Position numbers and translations under genes: made by a program. Shown here one piece after another: positions 33,593 to 42,226 of a DNA stretch of 64,000 nucleotides; position 1 is the first letter of the stretch; the number at the start of each line of letters is the position of its first letter. The DNA comes from Nocardia sp. NBC_01503 (lineage in GTDB: Bacteria; Actinomycetota; Actinomycetes; Mycobacteriales; Mycobacteriaceae). The notes below the pieces were generated by a model. It was not told the DNA's origin. It saw only the letters and a list, made by a program, of their open reading frames with translations, and searched no databases. Where the stretch lies: positions 372,001-436,000 of the forward strand of contig NZ_CP109596.1 in NCBI RefSeq assembly GCF_036327755.1. The letters run 5' to 3'.

Positions 33593-34530
33593 GCCAGGGC
33601 GTGGGCTACCGCCAGATGTAGGCGGAGGTCTTCGGGCTCATCGTCTTCGACCGCCCAGACAATCTCCTCCATCGAGCGCATGAAGGCCCAGCCTCGGGCC
33701 CGCTCCATCGAAACCCCGAGCGCCGTAGCCGTTCGATCCAGCACTGCCACAGCGTGTTCGGGGGACGGATCGCCCTGGACCTGGATCATCACCAGGAAGC
33801 CCGCGTCGAAGGCGGCCTCGCCCAGGTACGCTTTGGGATCGATGAGCAGCCACGGTTCCCGTTCGGCGGCAACGATATTGCCGAGATGGGTATCGCGGTT
33901 GACCACCAGCAGCGGGCCGTCCGGAACGGCCAGGCGCTCACACCATTCGACGGCCCGATCTCGTAGCAAGGCCGGAATCACCTGTGCGATATCGGGTTTC
34001 GGGGCACTGAACATCTCCATCCACTCCGCGACCATGCCCGCCGCCTCCGGGAGCGCCGGGAAATCCGCTGGCACGCCTGCCGGCTCGCGCCGCAGTCGCC
34101 GATACAGGGCGCATGCCTGTTCAACCCGGTCGATGTTCTCCGGTCGACCCTCCAGACTCGGGAAACCCGGCTGGAACAGCAGTGGAGTTCCGGGTCGCGC
34201 CCATTCGAGCAGCAAAGAGTTACTGCCGGAATCGAACTCGTACAGCCGGACCGCCCCCTCACCCCGGTAGCAGAACAGGCCCGCGGCCTCACCGAGGTTC
34301 TCGGGATCGATCACCGGGATCTTCAAGACCGCGACGGATCCGTCCGCCCGGCGCACCGGAGCGACATAGGAGTGCGTGCCGCCGCCGAACGGTTCGCCGA
34401 TGATCTCCAGTCCCCAAGCCGCGCACCGCGCGGCGACCAGTGCGGGCAGATCCGCCAGCCACTGCCTACCGCGCTCGGCGAAGATCTCGGCGATATTCTC
34501 GGCGACCTCGGGTGGCGGTGCGATCGACAT
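33589..34530 (-). CDS. Aminoglycoside/hydroxyurea-kinase-like phosphotransferase
   Basis: 313-aa protein of the APH(6)/streptomycin-kinase-like family (protein-kinase fold). Visible motifs: ATP-loop region GEPFGGGTHSYVAPV, catalytic loop VVNRDTHLGNIV (Asp and Asn as in HxD....N), and metal-binding LIDPKAYLGE. ATG 34530 is preferred to an extension of 29 codons. It could inactivate an aminoglycoside or phosphorylate an unknown small molecule; many chromosomal homologues show no resistance phenotype. Divergent from the GyrI-like gene (67 bases). Confidence 0.8.
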   Translation of the reverse strand: MSIAPPPEVAENIAEIFAERGRQWLADLPALVAARCAAWGLEIIGEPFGGGTHSYVAPVRRADGSVAVLKIPVIDPENLGEAAGLFCYRGEGAVRLYEFDSGSNSLLLEWARPGTPLLFQPGFPSLEGRPENIDRVEQACALYRRLRREPAGVPADFPALPEAAGMVAEWMEMFSAPKPDIAQVIPALLRDRAVEWCERLAVPDGPLLVVNRDTHLGNIVAAEREPWLLIDPKAYLGEAAFDAGFLVMIQVQGDPSPEHAVAVLDRTATALGVSMERARGWAFMRSMEEIVWAVEDDEPEDLRLHLAVAHALA

Positions 34531-34597
34531 CGGTCCAGCCTGCCAGATTCCCGGCGCGCCTTGACTCTCCGGCAAGGGGAGACCCGATCCTCGAAGT

Positions 34598-35155
34598 ATG
34601 AAACTGGACCTGGCCAAGACCGACAGGAACTACTACACCGCACCCGCCGATCCGGTCCTGCGCACCTTCGGCACCCACTGCTACGCCACCGTCACCGGCT
34701 CCGGCGCACCCCTGGGCAGGGCGTATACCGAGGCCGTCGCCACCCTGTACCGCGCCGCCTACGGTGCGAAAAAACTGGCCAAGGCCGCCGATCAGGATTT
34801 CGTCGTCGCCAAACTGGAGGGCCTGTGGTGGGTGGAGTCCGATGCGCCGCCGCTCACGGTTGCGCGCGAGCAGTGGCATTGGAAGATGATGATCCGGCTA
34901 CCGGAGTTCATCACCGCGGATATGGTCACCGGGGCGACCTTCGAAGAACTCACCGAGGGCGAATCGATCCAGGCGCTGCACGTCGGCCCGTACTCGACCG
35001 AACCCGAAACTCTCTCGCGCATGGACGCTTTCATGCGGTCCGAAGGCTTGACCATGAACGGCCGCCACCACGAGATCTACCTCTCCGACCCGCGCAAATC
35101 CGCCGAGGCAACCATGAAAACCATTCTCCGCCACCCGGTCCGGCGCTTGACCTGA
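34598..35155 (+). CDS. GyrI-like small-molecule-binding protein
   Basis: 185-aa soluble protein with the GyrI-like/SOUL fold that binds small molecules or, in some members, hydrolyses cyclopropanoid cytotoxins. The family signature blocks are YYTAPADPVLRTFGTHCYAT, LEGLWWVE, WHWKMMIRLPEFI, LHVGPYSTEPETLSRM and NGRHHEIYLSDPRKSAE. The catalytic Glu of the hydrolase subgroup would be in LEGLWW or the E/Y pair; I cannot confirm it. Divergent from the kinase-like gene, so the pair may form a small drug-tolerance module. Confidence 0.85.
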   Translation: MKLDLAKTDRNYYTAPADPVLRTFGTHCYATVTGSGAPLGRAYTEAVATLYRAAYGAKKLAKAADQDFVVAKLEGLWWVESDAPPLTVAREQWHWKMMIRLPEFITADMVTGATFEELTEGESIQALHVGPYSTEPETLSRMDAFMRSEGLTMNGRHHEIYLSDPRKSAEATMKTILRHPVRRLT

Positions 35156-35165
35156 CCGCTCATGG

Positions 35166-35618
35166 TCAGGCCGGAACCAAGGTTTCGTGCACCGTCCGCC
35201 ACTGGTAGATGCGCCCATCGGTGACCAGCACGGCGGTAACCGTTCTGCGCGTGGTCGTTTCGCCCATGACGTTCTCGGCGACGAAGCGCAGCACGATGAG
35301 ATTGCCACTGCGCGCGATCTCCCGGACCTCGGAGACCTCGATCGCCAACCCCGGCTGGGCATTACGCGCCGACCACAATCCGGCCAACAACGTCTCCCGA
35401 TCCACCGCGTGCCCGGTGGTCACCACCGAGGTGAACGCCTCGTCCAGCGCCCCGGAGATCCGGTCGAACACCTTGGGCAGCGCATCCGATCCCAGCCATT
35501 CGGCCAGATCGAAGTGGAAGGCGGCGACTATATCCGGCAGTCCGAAAACTCCCTGAGCATCGGCGTTCCCGGAGTCGGCACGCCCGTCGGACGGGTCTTC
35601 TCTTCCACGTCGCCCCAC
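35166..35618 (-). CDS. SnoaL/NTF2-like protein
   Basis: About 150 aa with an NTF2-like cone fold as in SnoaL-type polyketide cyclases: VFDRISGALDEAFTSV, a central ESV-like strand, NLIVLRFVAENVMGETT and the C-terminal DGRIYQWRTVHETLVPA, which is the typical LF.DG.I...R.Y.D motif. The start is uncertain: GTG 35618 has GAGG ten bases upstream, and a TTG at 35645 is possible. The domain begins near residue 30. No polyketide genes adjoin, so it is probably a generic small enzyme or binding protein. Role unknown. Confidence 0.7.
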   Translation of the reverse strand: MGRRGREDPSDGRADSGNADAQGVFGLPDIVAAFHFDLAEWLGSDALPKVFDRISGALDEAFTSVVTTGHAVDRETLLAGLWSARNAQPGLAIEVSEVREIARSGNLIVLRFVAENVMGETTTRRTVTAVLVTDGRIYQWRTVHETLVPA

Positions 35619-35706
35619 GGCACCACACCTCGCGAACCTCGACAAGCCTGACGATCTTCACATGCCGGGCATCGTTCCGCAGCAGCGGGTCGGGCCGGAA
35701 ATGCCA

Positions 35707-35739
35707 ATCGGCCCCCGGCTCGAAAAGCCGGGGACCGAT
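35707..35739 (-). terminator. Terminator after the etf operon
   Basis: CCCCGGCT (35713-35720), loop CGAAA, AGCCGGGG (35726-35733); the stem extends by five more base pairs beyond one mismatch to 35707/35739. It lies 25 bases after the etfA stop. No long T-run, but the stem is strong. Confidence 0.7.
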
Positions 35740-35763
35740 CGTATTGCGCTCAGCGCGAGACTC

Positions 35764-36723
35764 TTAACCCTTGTGGGCCTTGACCGCCTCGGTCAGCTGC
35801 GGGGCGACGTTGAACAGGTCGCCGACGATGCCGTAGTCGCTGATCTCGAAGATGGGGGCTTCCTCGTCCTTGTTGACAGCGACGATGGTCTTCGAGGTCT
35901 GCATGCCCGCGCGGTGCTGGATCGCGCCGGAGATGCCCAGGGCGATGTACAGCTGCGGGGAGACCGTCTTACCGGTCTGACCGACCTGGAACTGACCCGG
36001 GTAGTAGCCCGAGTCGACAGCGGCACGCGAAGCGCCGACGGCGGCACCGAGGGCGTCGGCCAGCGGCTCGACGACCTTGCCGAAGTTGTCGGCCGAGCCG
36101 ACGCCACGGCCACCGGAGACCACGATCGCGGCCTCGGTCAGCTCGGGACGATCGCCACCGGCGACCGGCTCCTTCGAGACGACCTTGGTGACGCCCTCTT
36201 CCTGAGCCGGAACCTCGACGACGACCTTCTCGCCGGCGCCGGCCTGCGGGGCCGCCTCGACGGCGCCGGGGCGCACCGAGATGACCGGCACATCGCCGGT
36301 GGCCTTGGCGGCCACGGTGAACGCGCCACCGAAGATGGAGTGCTGCGCGGTGCCGTCGGCATCGATCGCGATGACGTCGACGAGCAGGCCGGAGCCGATG
36401 CGCGCGGCAAGGCGGCCCGACACCTCCTTGCCGTCGGCGGTGGCGGCGACCAGGATCGCGGCCGGGGCGGCGGACTCGGACAGACCGGCGAGCACGTCGA
36501 CCTTCGGGGTCACCAGGAAGCCTTCGGCCTCATCGGATTCCGCGACGTAGATCTTCTCGGCGCCGGCGGCGGCCAGCGCGTCGGCCAGCTTGTCGGCGGT
36601 GCCGGGGGCGGCAACGACGACCGCGGCCGGGGTGCCCAGACCGCGGGCGGCGGTGAGGAGTTCGGTGGTCACCTTCTTGGGCGCACCATCAGCGTGCTCC
36701 ACGAGCACAAGTACTTCTGCCAT
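35764..36723 (-). CDS. etfA: Electron-transfer flavoprotein alpha subunit
   Basis: 319-aa FAD-binding subunit of ETF, which takes electrons from acyl-CoA dehydrogenases. N-terminal [17 protein letters not shown], and the C-terminal FAD domain with [56 protein letters not shown] and [26 protein letters not shown] 36723 has AGGAG eight bases before it. It follows etfB by 37 bases, as in Rv3029c-Rv3028c (fixA-fixB). A strong hairpin ends the unit. Confidence 0.96.
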   Translation of the reverse strand: MAEVLVLVEHADGAPKKVTTELLTAARGLGTPAAVVVAAPGTADKLADALAAAGAEKIYVAESDEAEGFLVTPKVDVLAGLSESAAPAAILVAATADGKEVSGRLAARIGSGLLVDVIAIDADGTAQHSIFGGAFTVAAKATGDVPVISVRPGAVEAAPQAGAGEKVVVEVPAQEEGVTKVVSKEPVAGGDRPELTEAAIVVSGGRGVGSADNFGKVVEPLADALGAAVGASRAAVDSGYYPGQFQVGQTGKTVSPQLYIALGISGAIQHRAGMQTSKTIVAVNKDEEAPIFEISDYGIVGDLFNVAPQLTEAVKAHKG

Positions 36724-36760
36724 GATTCTTTCTCCTGAAGTTCGTTGGGCTCGGGGGGCT

Positions 36761-37546
36761 TTAGATGATCTTCTGACCGACCAGGTAGGTGGCGATCTGC
36801 TGGCCGCCCTCACCCTCGTCGACGATCTTCTCGCCCGCCGTGCGCGCCGGCTTCGGGGTCACACCGGTCACCTGGGTGCCGGCGTTCGCAACACCGACGG
36901 TCTCCGGGTCGACGCCCAGATCGGCCAGCGTGAAGGTCTGAACTTCCTTCTTCTTCGCGGCCATGATGCCCTTGAAGGACGGGAAGCGCGGCTCGTTGAT
37001 CTTCTCGGTGACCGAGACGATGGCCGGCAGGGTGGCCTCGAGCTTGAAGACGCCCTCGTCGGTCTCGCGCTCACCGGTGATGCGCTCGCCGTCGACAACC
37101 AGCTTGCGCAGGTGGGTCAGCTGCGGCAGACCCAGGTACTCGGCGATGATGGCCGGGACGGCGCCCGAACGGCCGTCGGTGGCCTCGTTACCGGCGATGA
37201 CGAGCTCGATGCCCTCGATCTGGCCGAGAGCCGCGGCCAGCACGTAGGCGGTCTGCACGGCGTCGGAGCCGTGGATCGCGTCATCGTTGATGTGAATGGC
37301 CTTGTCGGCGCCCATGGAAAGCGCCTTGCGGATGGCCTCGGTGGCACGGGCGGGGCCCATGGCCAGCACGGTGACCTCGCCGCCCTGGGCCTCCTTGATC
37401 AGCAGCGCTTCTTCGACAGCGCGCTCGTTGATCTCGTCGAGGATGGCGTCGGCGGCCTCGCGGTCGAGGGTGTAGTCACCATCGGTCAGCTTGCGCTCGG
37501 ACCAGGTGTCAGGAACCTGCTTGATCAGTACGACGATGTTGGGCAT
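36761..37546 (-). CDS. etfB: Electron-transfer flavoprotein beta subunit
   Basis: 261-aa AMP-binding subunit of ETF. Recognised from MPNIVVLIKQVPDTW, LDREAADAILDEINERAVEE, VLAMGPARATEAIRKALSMGADKAI, ELVIAGNEATDGRSGAVPA and EKINEPRFPSFKGIMAAKKK, the ETF-beta signature. Forms a heterodimer with EtfA and delivers electrons toward the quinone pool via an ETF dehydrogenase. First gene of the etfBA operon. A perfect 22-base palindrome lies about 100 bases upstream in the divergent region shared with the glucan methyltransferase. Confidence 0.96.
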   Translation of the reverse strand: MPNIVVLIKQVPDTWSERKLTDGDYTLDREAADAILDEINERAVEEALLIKEAQGGEVTVLAMGPARATEAIRKALSMGADKAIHINDDAIHGSDAVQTAYVLAAALGQIEGIELVIAGNEATDGRSGAVPAIIAEYLGLPQLTHLRKLVVDGERITGERETDEGVFKLEATLPAIVSVTEKINEPRFPSFKGIMAAKKKEVQTFTLADLGVDPETVGVANAGTQVTGVTPKPARTAGEKIVDEGEGGQQIATYLVGQKII

Positions 37547-37647
37547 GGGTCTTCGTCGACCTCCTGTTCTGATGGCACGGGTGTGGCGGTCGCACGATCG
37601 ACTGGCCGTACGTCCACAAGTAGCTCGCGCTGGAGATTACCCTACGT

Positions 37648-37669
37648 TAAGTTACCCGTGGGTAACTTA
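37648..37669. promoter_or_regulatory. Palindromic operator between etfB and the methyltransferase
   Basis: TAAGTTACCC-GT-GGGTAACTTA: two perfect ten-base arms around a two-base centre, 101 bases before etfB and 68 before the methyltransferase start. This looks like a TetR-type operator. Given ETF's role in beta-oxidation, a fatty-acid-responsive repressor is plausible, but no candidate gene is in the window. Confidence 0.65.
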
Positions 37670-37737
37670 GGCTGTGATGTTCTCCATCAGCCGATCCGGT
37701 CGCCGCTGTGATATGGGCAACCGCTAACGTCGATCCA

Positions 37738-38520
37738 ATGAGCGAGGCCGTGATACCCACCGAAAACCACACCGATCCCCTGCCTTTGACCGGTGAGCGG
37801 ACGGTGCCCGGCATCGCCGAGGAGAACTACTGGTTCCGTCGGCACGAAATCGCCTACGTCCGCCTGCTGGAGCACTGCGCGGACAAGACCGTGCTCGAGG
37901 CCGGATCCGGAGAAGGCTACGGCGCCAACATGATCGCCGGGGTCGCCGCCAAGGTGACCGGGCTCGACTACGACGACAGCGCGGTCGCGCATGTGCGCGC
38001 CAAGTACCCGGCCGTGGAGATGGTGCAGGGCAATCTCGCCGATCTGCCGCTGGCGGACGAGTCGGTCGATGTCGTGGTGAATTTCCAAGTCATCGAACAT
38101 CTTTGGGATCAGTCGCAGTTCATTCGGGAATGCCTGCGGGTGCTCAAGCCCGGTGGAAAACTGCTGATCAGCACGCCCAACCGGATCACCTTCTCACCGG
38201 GCCGGGACACCCCGCTCAACCCGTTCCACACCCGTGAACTCAATGCCGCCGAGCTGACCGAACTCTGCGTCGAGGCCGGTTTCCAGGTCGAACTGATGGC
38301 GGGCGTATTCCACGGTGCCGCACTCGTCGCCCTCGACGAGAAGTGGGGCGGGTCGATCATCGACGCGCAGATCGCCCGCGCCATCGCGGGCGAGCCGTGG
38401 CCCGCCGACCTCGCCGCCGATGTGGCCGCGGTGCGCACCGACGACTTCGAACTGCTCGCCGATTCGGCGGCCGATATCGATGCCAGCCTGGATCTGGTGG
38501 CCATCGCGGTGAAGCCGTGA
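37738..38520 (+). CDS. Class I SAM-dependent methyltransferase of the glucan cluster
   Basis: 260-aa methyltransferase. Motif I is VLEAGSGEGYGANMIAG, motif II LDYDDSAVAHVR, and motif IV-like VDVVVNFQVIEHLWD, then RVLKPGGKLLISTPN. It is the positional equivalent of Rv3030, which is linked to 6-O-methylglucose lipopolysaccharide (MGLP). Start ATG 37738 (MSEAVIPT), with TAACGT about seven bases before it, fits a leaderless or near-leaderless message. The GH57 gene starts within its final codon (GTGA overlap), giving an operon of methyltransferase, GH57 and GT4. Confidence 0.9.
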   Translation: MSEAVIPTENHTDPLPLTGERTVPGIAEENYWFRRHEIAYVRLLEHCADKTVLEAGSGEGYGANMIAGVAAKVTGLDYDDSAVAHVRAKYPAVEMVQGNLADLPLADESVDVVVNFQVIEHLWDQSQFIRECLRVLKPGGKLLISTPNRITFSPGRDTPLNPFHTRELNAAELTELCVEAGFQVELMAGVFHGAALVALDEKWGGSIIDAQIARAIAGEPWPADLAADVAAVRTDDFELLADSAADIDASLDLVAIAVKP

Positions 38521-40148
38521 GCGACAGGACAACTCCGGTGCCGGGCCAGTTCACGCTGGTCCTGCATTCGCATCTGCCGTGGCTGGCCCATCACGGGCGC
38601 TGGCCGGTCGGCGAGGAGTGGCTGTACCAGTCCTGGGCGGCCTCCTACCTTCCCGTCGCCAAGGTGCTGAGAACCCTTGCCGCGGAGGGGCGTTCACATC
38701 TGCTGAGCCTGGGCATCACACCGGTGCTGGCGGCACAGTTGGACGATCCGCACAGCCTGTCCGCCATGCACCACTGGCTGGGCAATTGGCGACTGCGCGC
38801 CGACGAGGCGTCCATGGCCGGGAATACCGCACTGGGCGGTCACGAGCATCGGCTGGCGAACGAATCCCTCGAGGATTTCGAGACCCGCTGGCGGCACGGC
38901 GCATCGCCGGTGTGGCGTGAGCTCATCGATGCCGAAGCCATCGAATTGCTGGGCGGACCGCTGGCGCACCCCTTCCAGCCGCTGCTCGACGAGCGCTTGC
39001 GCGCGTATCAGCTGCGCGAGGGCCTGGCCGATGCCCGCCAGCGCTGGGGGCATACGCCTACCGGAATCTGGGCTCCCGAATGCGGATTCACGCCCGGAAT
39101 GGAGCGCGGCTACGACGCCGCCGGTGTGACGCACTTCATGGTCGACGGCCCGGCGCTGCGCGGTGACACCACCCTGGGTCGCCCGGTGTGGGATTCGGAT
39201 GTGCTGGCGTTCGGACGCGATCTGCATGTCAGCTATCGCGTCTGGTCCCCGAAATCGGGGTATCCGGGCCATGCCGCGTACCGTGATTTCCATCACTATG
39301 ATCACGCGACCGGTCTCAAACCGTCCCGGGTGACGGGCAAGACCGTCTCCGGTCCGGACAAGGCCCCCTACGATCCCGCGCTCGCCGCGGCGGCGGTCGC
39401 GCACGATGTCGCCGATTTCGTGGCGACCGTGCGCGAGCGCCTCATCTCCGAATCCGCGCGCATCGGCCGTCCGGCCCTGGTCGTGGCCGCATTCGACACC
39501 GAACTCTTCGGGCACTGGTGGCATGAGGGCCCGCAGTGGCTGGAGCAGGTGCTGCGCGCACTGCCCGAGGCGGGCGTCACCGTCGGCACCCTCGCCGATG
39601 CCCGCGCCAATGGCTATGTCGGGGAATCGGTGCAGCTCAGCGACTCCTCCTGGGGTTCGGGCAAGGATTGGCGGGTGTGGGCCGGGGATCAGGTCCAGGA
39701 TCTGGTCGATCTCAATGCCGAGATCGTGCGCCTGACGCTGGACACTCTGGACAAGATGCGCGTCGAAATCCCTTCGGGCGACGGCGAATCCACCTTCGGC
39801 GGGCTGCGCGACCGGGTCGCCGATCAGCTGCTGCGCGAGGCGATTCTGACCGTCTCCAGCGACTGGGCGTTCATGGTCTCCAAGGATTCCGCGGCGGGCT
39901 ACGCACGTGACCGAGCCCATGAACACGCCCACGCCGTGCGCGAGATCGCGGCGGCGGTTGCCGCCGGACAACTCGCCAAAGCGCAGCAGTTGGCGGCAGG
40001 ATGGTACGCGGCCGACGGATTCTTCCCGGCGCTCGATGCGCGCAGGCTCGCGCCCCGCGACGGCGGGAGCGACGGACCCGAAGGAGGCAGCTTGCGTAAC
40101 CACGTAGGGGCCCGCGGACGCCGCGTTGATACAGAAGGACCCCAATGA
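38517..40148 (+). CDS. GH57 alpha-glucan branching-type enzyme
   Basis: 543-aa glycoside hydrolase family 57 protein with the DUF1957-like C-terminus. Catalytic nucleophile Glu188 in GIWAPECGF and acid/base Asp327 in AAFDTELFGHWWHEGP are present. N-terminal FTLVLHSHLPWLAHHGRWPV is typical. Rv3031 is the M. tuberculosis equivalent, thought to branch the glucan backbone of MGLP. GTG 38517 overlaps the methyltransferase stop, and its own stop overlaps the GT4 start (ATGA), so all three are co-translated. The last ~35 residues (after AARRLAPRD region) are low complexity and poorly conserved-looking. Confidence 0.9.
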   Translation: MSDRTTPVPGQFTLVLHSHLPWLAHHGRWPVGEEWLYQSWAASYLPVAKVLRTLAAEGRSHLLSLGITPVLAAQLDDPHSLSAMHHWLGNWRLRADEASMAGNTALGGHEHRLANESLEDFETRWRHGASPVWRELIDAEAIELLGGPLAHPFQPLLDERLRAYQLREGLADARQRWGHTPTGIWAPECGFTPGMERGYDAAGVTHFMVDGPALRGDTTLGRPVWDSDVLAFGRDLHVSYRVWSPKSGYPGHAAYRDFHHYDHATGLKPSRVTGKTVSGPDKAPYDPALAAAAVAHDVADFVATVRERLISESARIGRPALVVAAFDTELFGHWWHEGPQWLEQVLRALPEAGVTVGTLADARANGYVGESVQLSDSSWGSGKDWRVWAGDQVQDLVDLNAEIVRLTLDTLDKMRVEIPSGDGESTFGGLRDRVADQLLREAILTVSSDWAFMVSKDSAAGYARDRAHEHAHAVREIAAAVAAGQLAKAQQLAAGWYAADGFFPALDARRLAPRDGGSDGPEGGSLRNHVGARGRRVDTEGPQ

Positions 40149-41407
40149 AGATCTTGATGGTGTCGTGGGAGTACCCACCCGTCGTTGTCGGTGGGCTGGG
40201 CCGCCACGTCCATCACCTGGCCACCGAGCTGGCCGCCGCCGGGCACGAGGTCGTCGTGCTGGCGCGCCGCCCCATGGGCAGTGACGCCACCACGCACCCC
40301 ACCATCTCCTTCATCGAGGACGGCGTGCTGGTGGTGGCCGTGGCCGAGGACCCGCCGGTCTTCGACTTCGGCGAGGACATGCTCGCCTGGACCCTGGCCA
40401 TGGGACACGCCATGGTGCGCGCGGGTATCGCGCTGAACAAGCCGGGTATCGGCGAGGGCTGGACGCCCGATGTGGTGCACGCGCACGACTGGCTGGTCGC
40501 GCATCCGGCGATCACGCTGGCCGAGCATTACGACGTGCCGCTGGTCTCGACCATTCACGCGACCGAGGCCGGACGGCACAGCGGCTGGGTCTCCGGCCGG
40601 GTCAACAAGCAGGTGCATTCGGTCGAATGGTGGCTCGCGCACGACTCCGATGCGCTGATCACCTGTTCGGAGTCGATGAAGGACGAGGTCGAGCGGCTCT
40701 ACAACCCGGAGCGCACGCCGGTCACGGTGATTCGCAATGGCATCGATGTGAGTTCGTGGACCTTCCGCGAGCGGGCACCGCTGTCGGGACCGCCGCGGCT
40801 GCTGTACGTCGGCCGGCTCGAATACGAGAAGGGTGTGCAGGACGCGATCGCCGCGCTGCCGCGCATCCGCAAGGCGCATCCCGGTGCGACGCTGACGGTC
40901 GCCGGAATCGGCACCCAGATCGATTGGCTGCGTGAGCGCGCTCGCGCGCATCGTGTCGCGCGGGCCGTGAATTTCGTTGGCCGCCTTGACCATACGGATC
41001 TGCTCGGCTGGCTGCACAGCGCCGACGCGATCGTGCTGCCCAGTCGCTACGAGCCCTTCGGCATCGTGGCCCTGGAAGCCGCCGCCGCGGGCACCCCGCT
41101 GGTCACCTCGACCGCCGGTGGTCTCGGCGATCTGGTGACCGACGGTGTCACCGGCGCGTCCTTCGAACCCGCCGACGTGAACGGCATTGTCGAGGCGGTC
41201 TGCACCGTGCTCGACGATCCGGCCGCCGCACAGGATCGCGCCTGGGCCGCCCGCGAACGCCTCACCGCCGACTTCGCCTGGGATGTGGTGGCGCAGGAGA
41301 CCGCACTGGTCTACCAGTCCGCCAAGCGCGGCGTCCGCAACCCGCTGGGCCGCCCGGTCATCGTGGAACGCCCACTGCCGGAACGGGATCCGAACCAGCC
41401 GTACTGA
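40145..41407 (+). CDS. GT4 alpha-glucan glycosyltransferase
   Basis: 420-aa family 4 glycosyltransferase, GT-B fold. MKILMVSWEYPPVVVGGLGRHVHHL is the glycogen-synthase-like start with the GGLG loop; the EX7E motif is Glu303 and Glu311 in YEPFGIVALEAAA. Positional equivalent of Rv3032, an alpha-1,4-glucosyltransferase reported to elongate MGLP and contribute to capsular glucan and glycogen. Its ATG overlaps the GH57 stop. The donor is probably ADP- or UDP-glucose; which cannot be told from the sequence. Confidence 0.92.
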   Translation: MKILMVSWEYPPVVVGGLGRHVHHLATELAAAGHEVVVLARRPMGSDATTHPTISFIEDGVLVVAVAEDPPVFDFGEDMLAWTLAMGHAMVRAGIALNKPGIGEGWTPDVVHAHDWLVAHPAITLAEHYDVPLVSTIHATEAGRHSGWVSGRVNKQVHSVEWWLAHDSDALITCSESMKDEVERLYNPERTPVTVIRNGIDVSSWTFRERAPLSGPPRLLYVGRLEYEKGVQDAIAALPRIRKAHPGATLTVAGIGTQIDWLRERARAHRVARAVNFVGRLDHTDLLGWLHSADAIVLPSRYEPFGIVALEAAAAGTPLVTSTAGGLGDLVTDGVTGASFEPADVNGIVEAVCTVLDDPAAAQDRAWAARERLTADFAWDVVAQETALVYQSAKRGVRNPLGRPVIVERPLPERDPNQPY

Positions 41408-41442
41408 ACCGACGGACCGACATCGGCGCGCCAGGTCCGGCA

Positions 41443-41874
41443 TCATTCGGGCGCAATCAACGTCAGGGTCGGGAAGTAGGCGCGATACCTGCGCGCATCT
41501 CTGGTCAGTAAGCGATAGCCGGTGATCGCGGCATGCGCGCCGATGTAGAAGTCCGGCAATGGTGATCGCTTGTCACCACCGTTGCGCTTGTACCGCAGAT
41601 GGGCACGTGCCGCGAGAAATGCTGCGTCCCACGGCAATGGCTCCCGATCGATGAAGTCGGTCGGGAGCGCACTCTGCAGTTCCTCCTTGGTTGTGAAACC
41701 CACCGAGACCTCGGAGTAGATCAGCGGATTGATGACCAATCGGCCGAGATCAAGGGCATCGGCGAGAGCTGCGGCAGACCAAGATTCCCAGGTCGGATCG
41801 GCGTCGAGGACATCGATCAACACGCAGGAATCAACCAATGTTGCCGGGTGCAGGGCGGTCACGGGTTCAATCAC
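41443..41874 (-). CDS. PIN-domain toxin (VapC-like)
   Basis: 143-aa ribonuclease toxin of the PIN family. Acidic active-site residues are visible: Asp in TLVDSCVLIDVLD, Glu in PLIYSEVSVGF, and Asp in SPLPDFYIGAHAAITGYRLLTRD (two near positions). GTG start overlaps the antitoxin stop by eight bases, so both are made from one message. Neutralised by the AbrB-type antitoxin upstream. Target RNA unknown. The Phe of LPDFYIGA and the TRDARRYRAYFP ending are typical of VapC. Confidence 0.88.
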   Translation of the reverse strand: MIEPVTALHPATLVDSCVLIDVLDADPTWESWSAAALADALDLGRLVINPLIYSEVSVGFTTKEELQSALPTDFIDREPLPWDAAFLAARAHLRYKRNGGDKRSPLPDFYIGAHAAITGYRLLTRDARRYRAYFPTLTLIAPE

Positions 41875-42106
41875 GGAGCAATGCCATGATCTCGTCGGTA
41901 GTCATCTCGCGCACGGCCGGATTCGTGAACCGGCTGCGGCGCAGATGTTGAACGAGCTGCTTACCTCGGCTGTCCGCACCGTCACGGGGAGTGATCCGTA
42001 GTGTTCCACCGTCGTCGATGACATCGACCTCGACGCCCTCACGTAGCCCGTACTTCGCCCGAAGGTCAGCCGGAATCGTCACTTGACCGTTCGCATTCAC
42101 TCGCAT
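41867..42106 (-). CDS. AbrB/SpoVT-type antitoxin (VapB-like)
   Basis: 79-aa antitoxin. The swapped-hairpin DNA-binding domain is residues 1-45 (MRVNANGQVTIPADLRAKYG, VDVIDDGGTLRITPRDG); the C-terminal half (residues 48-79) is the toxin-binding tail. Overlaps the toxin by eight bases. The 29-base palindrome 11 bases upstream of its start is the expected autoregulatory operator for the VapBC complex. Confidence 0.88.
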   Translation of the reverse strand: MRVNANGQVTIPADLRAKYGLREGVEVDVIDDGGTLRITPRDGADSRGKQLVQHLRRSRFTNPAVREMTTDEIMALLRD

Positions 42107-42116
42107 GATTTGCCCC

Positions 42117-42145
42117 GATCTAATAGATAGTGGATCTATTAGATC
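42117..42145. promoter_or_regulatory. vapBC operator palindrome
   Basis: GATCTAATAGAT (42117-42128), five-base centre AGTGG, and the exact reverse complement ATCTATTAGATC (42134-42145). It begins ten bases upstream of the antitoxin start. AT-rich compared with the surroundings, so it also overlaps the -10 region. Confidence 0.75.
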
Positions 42146-42226
42146 GTAGTGCGATTCGCCTCGACCTGCATCGACTTTCTTCGCTCGAACTCAAAGAGTG
42201 CCGTATCGAGAGTCAGTGGCGGCAAT

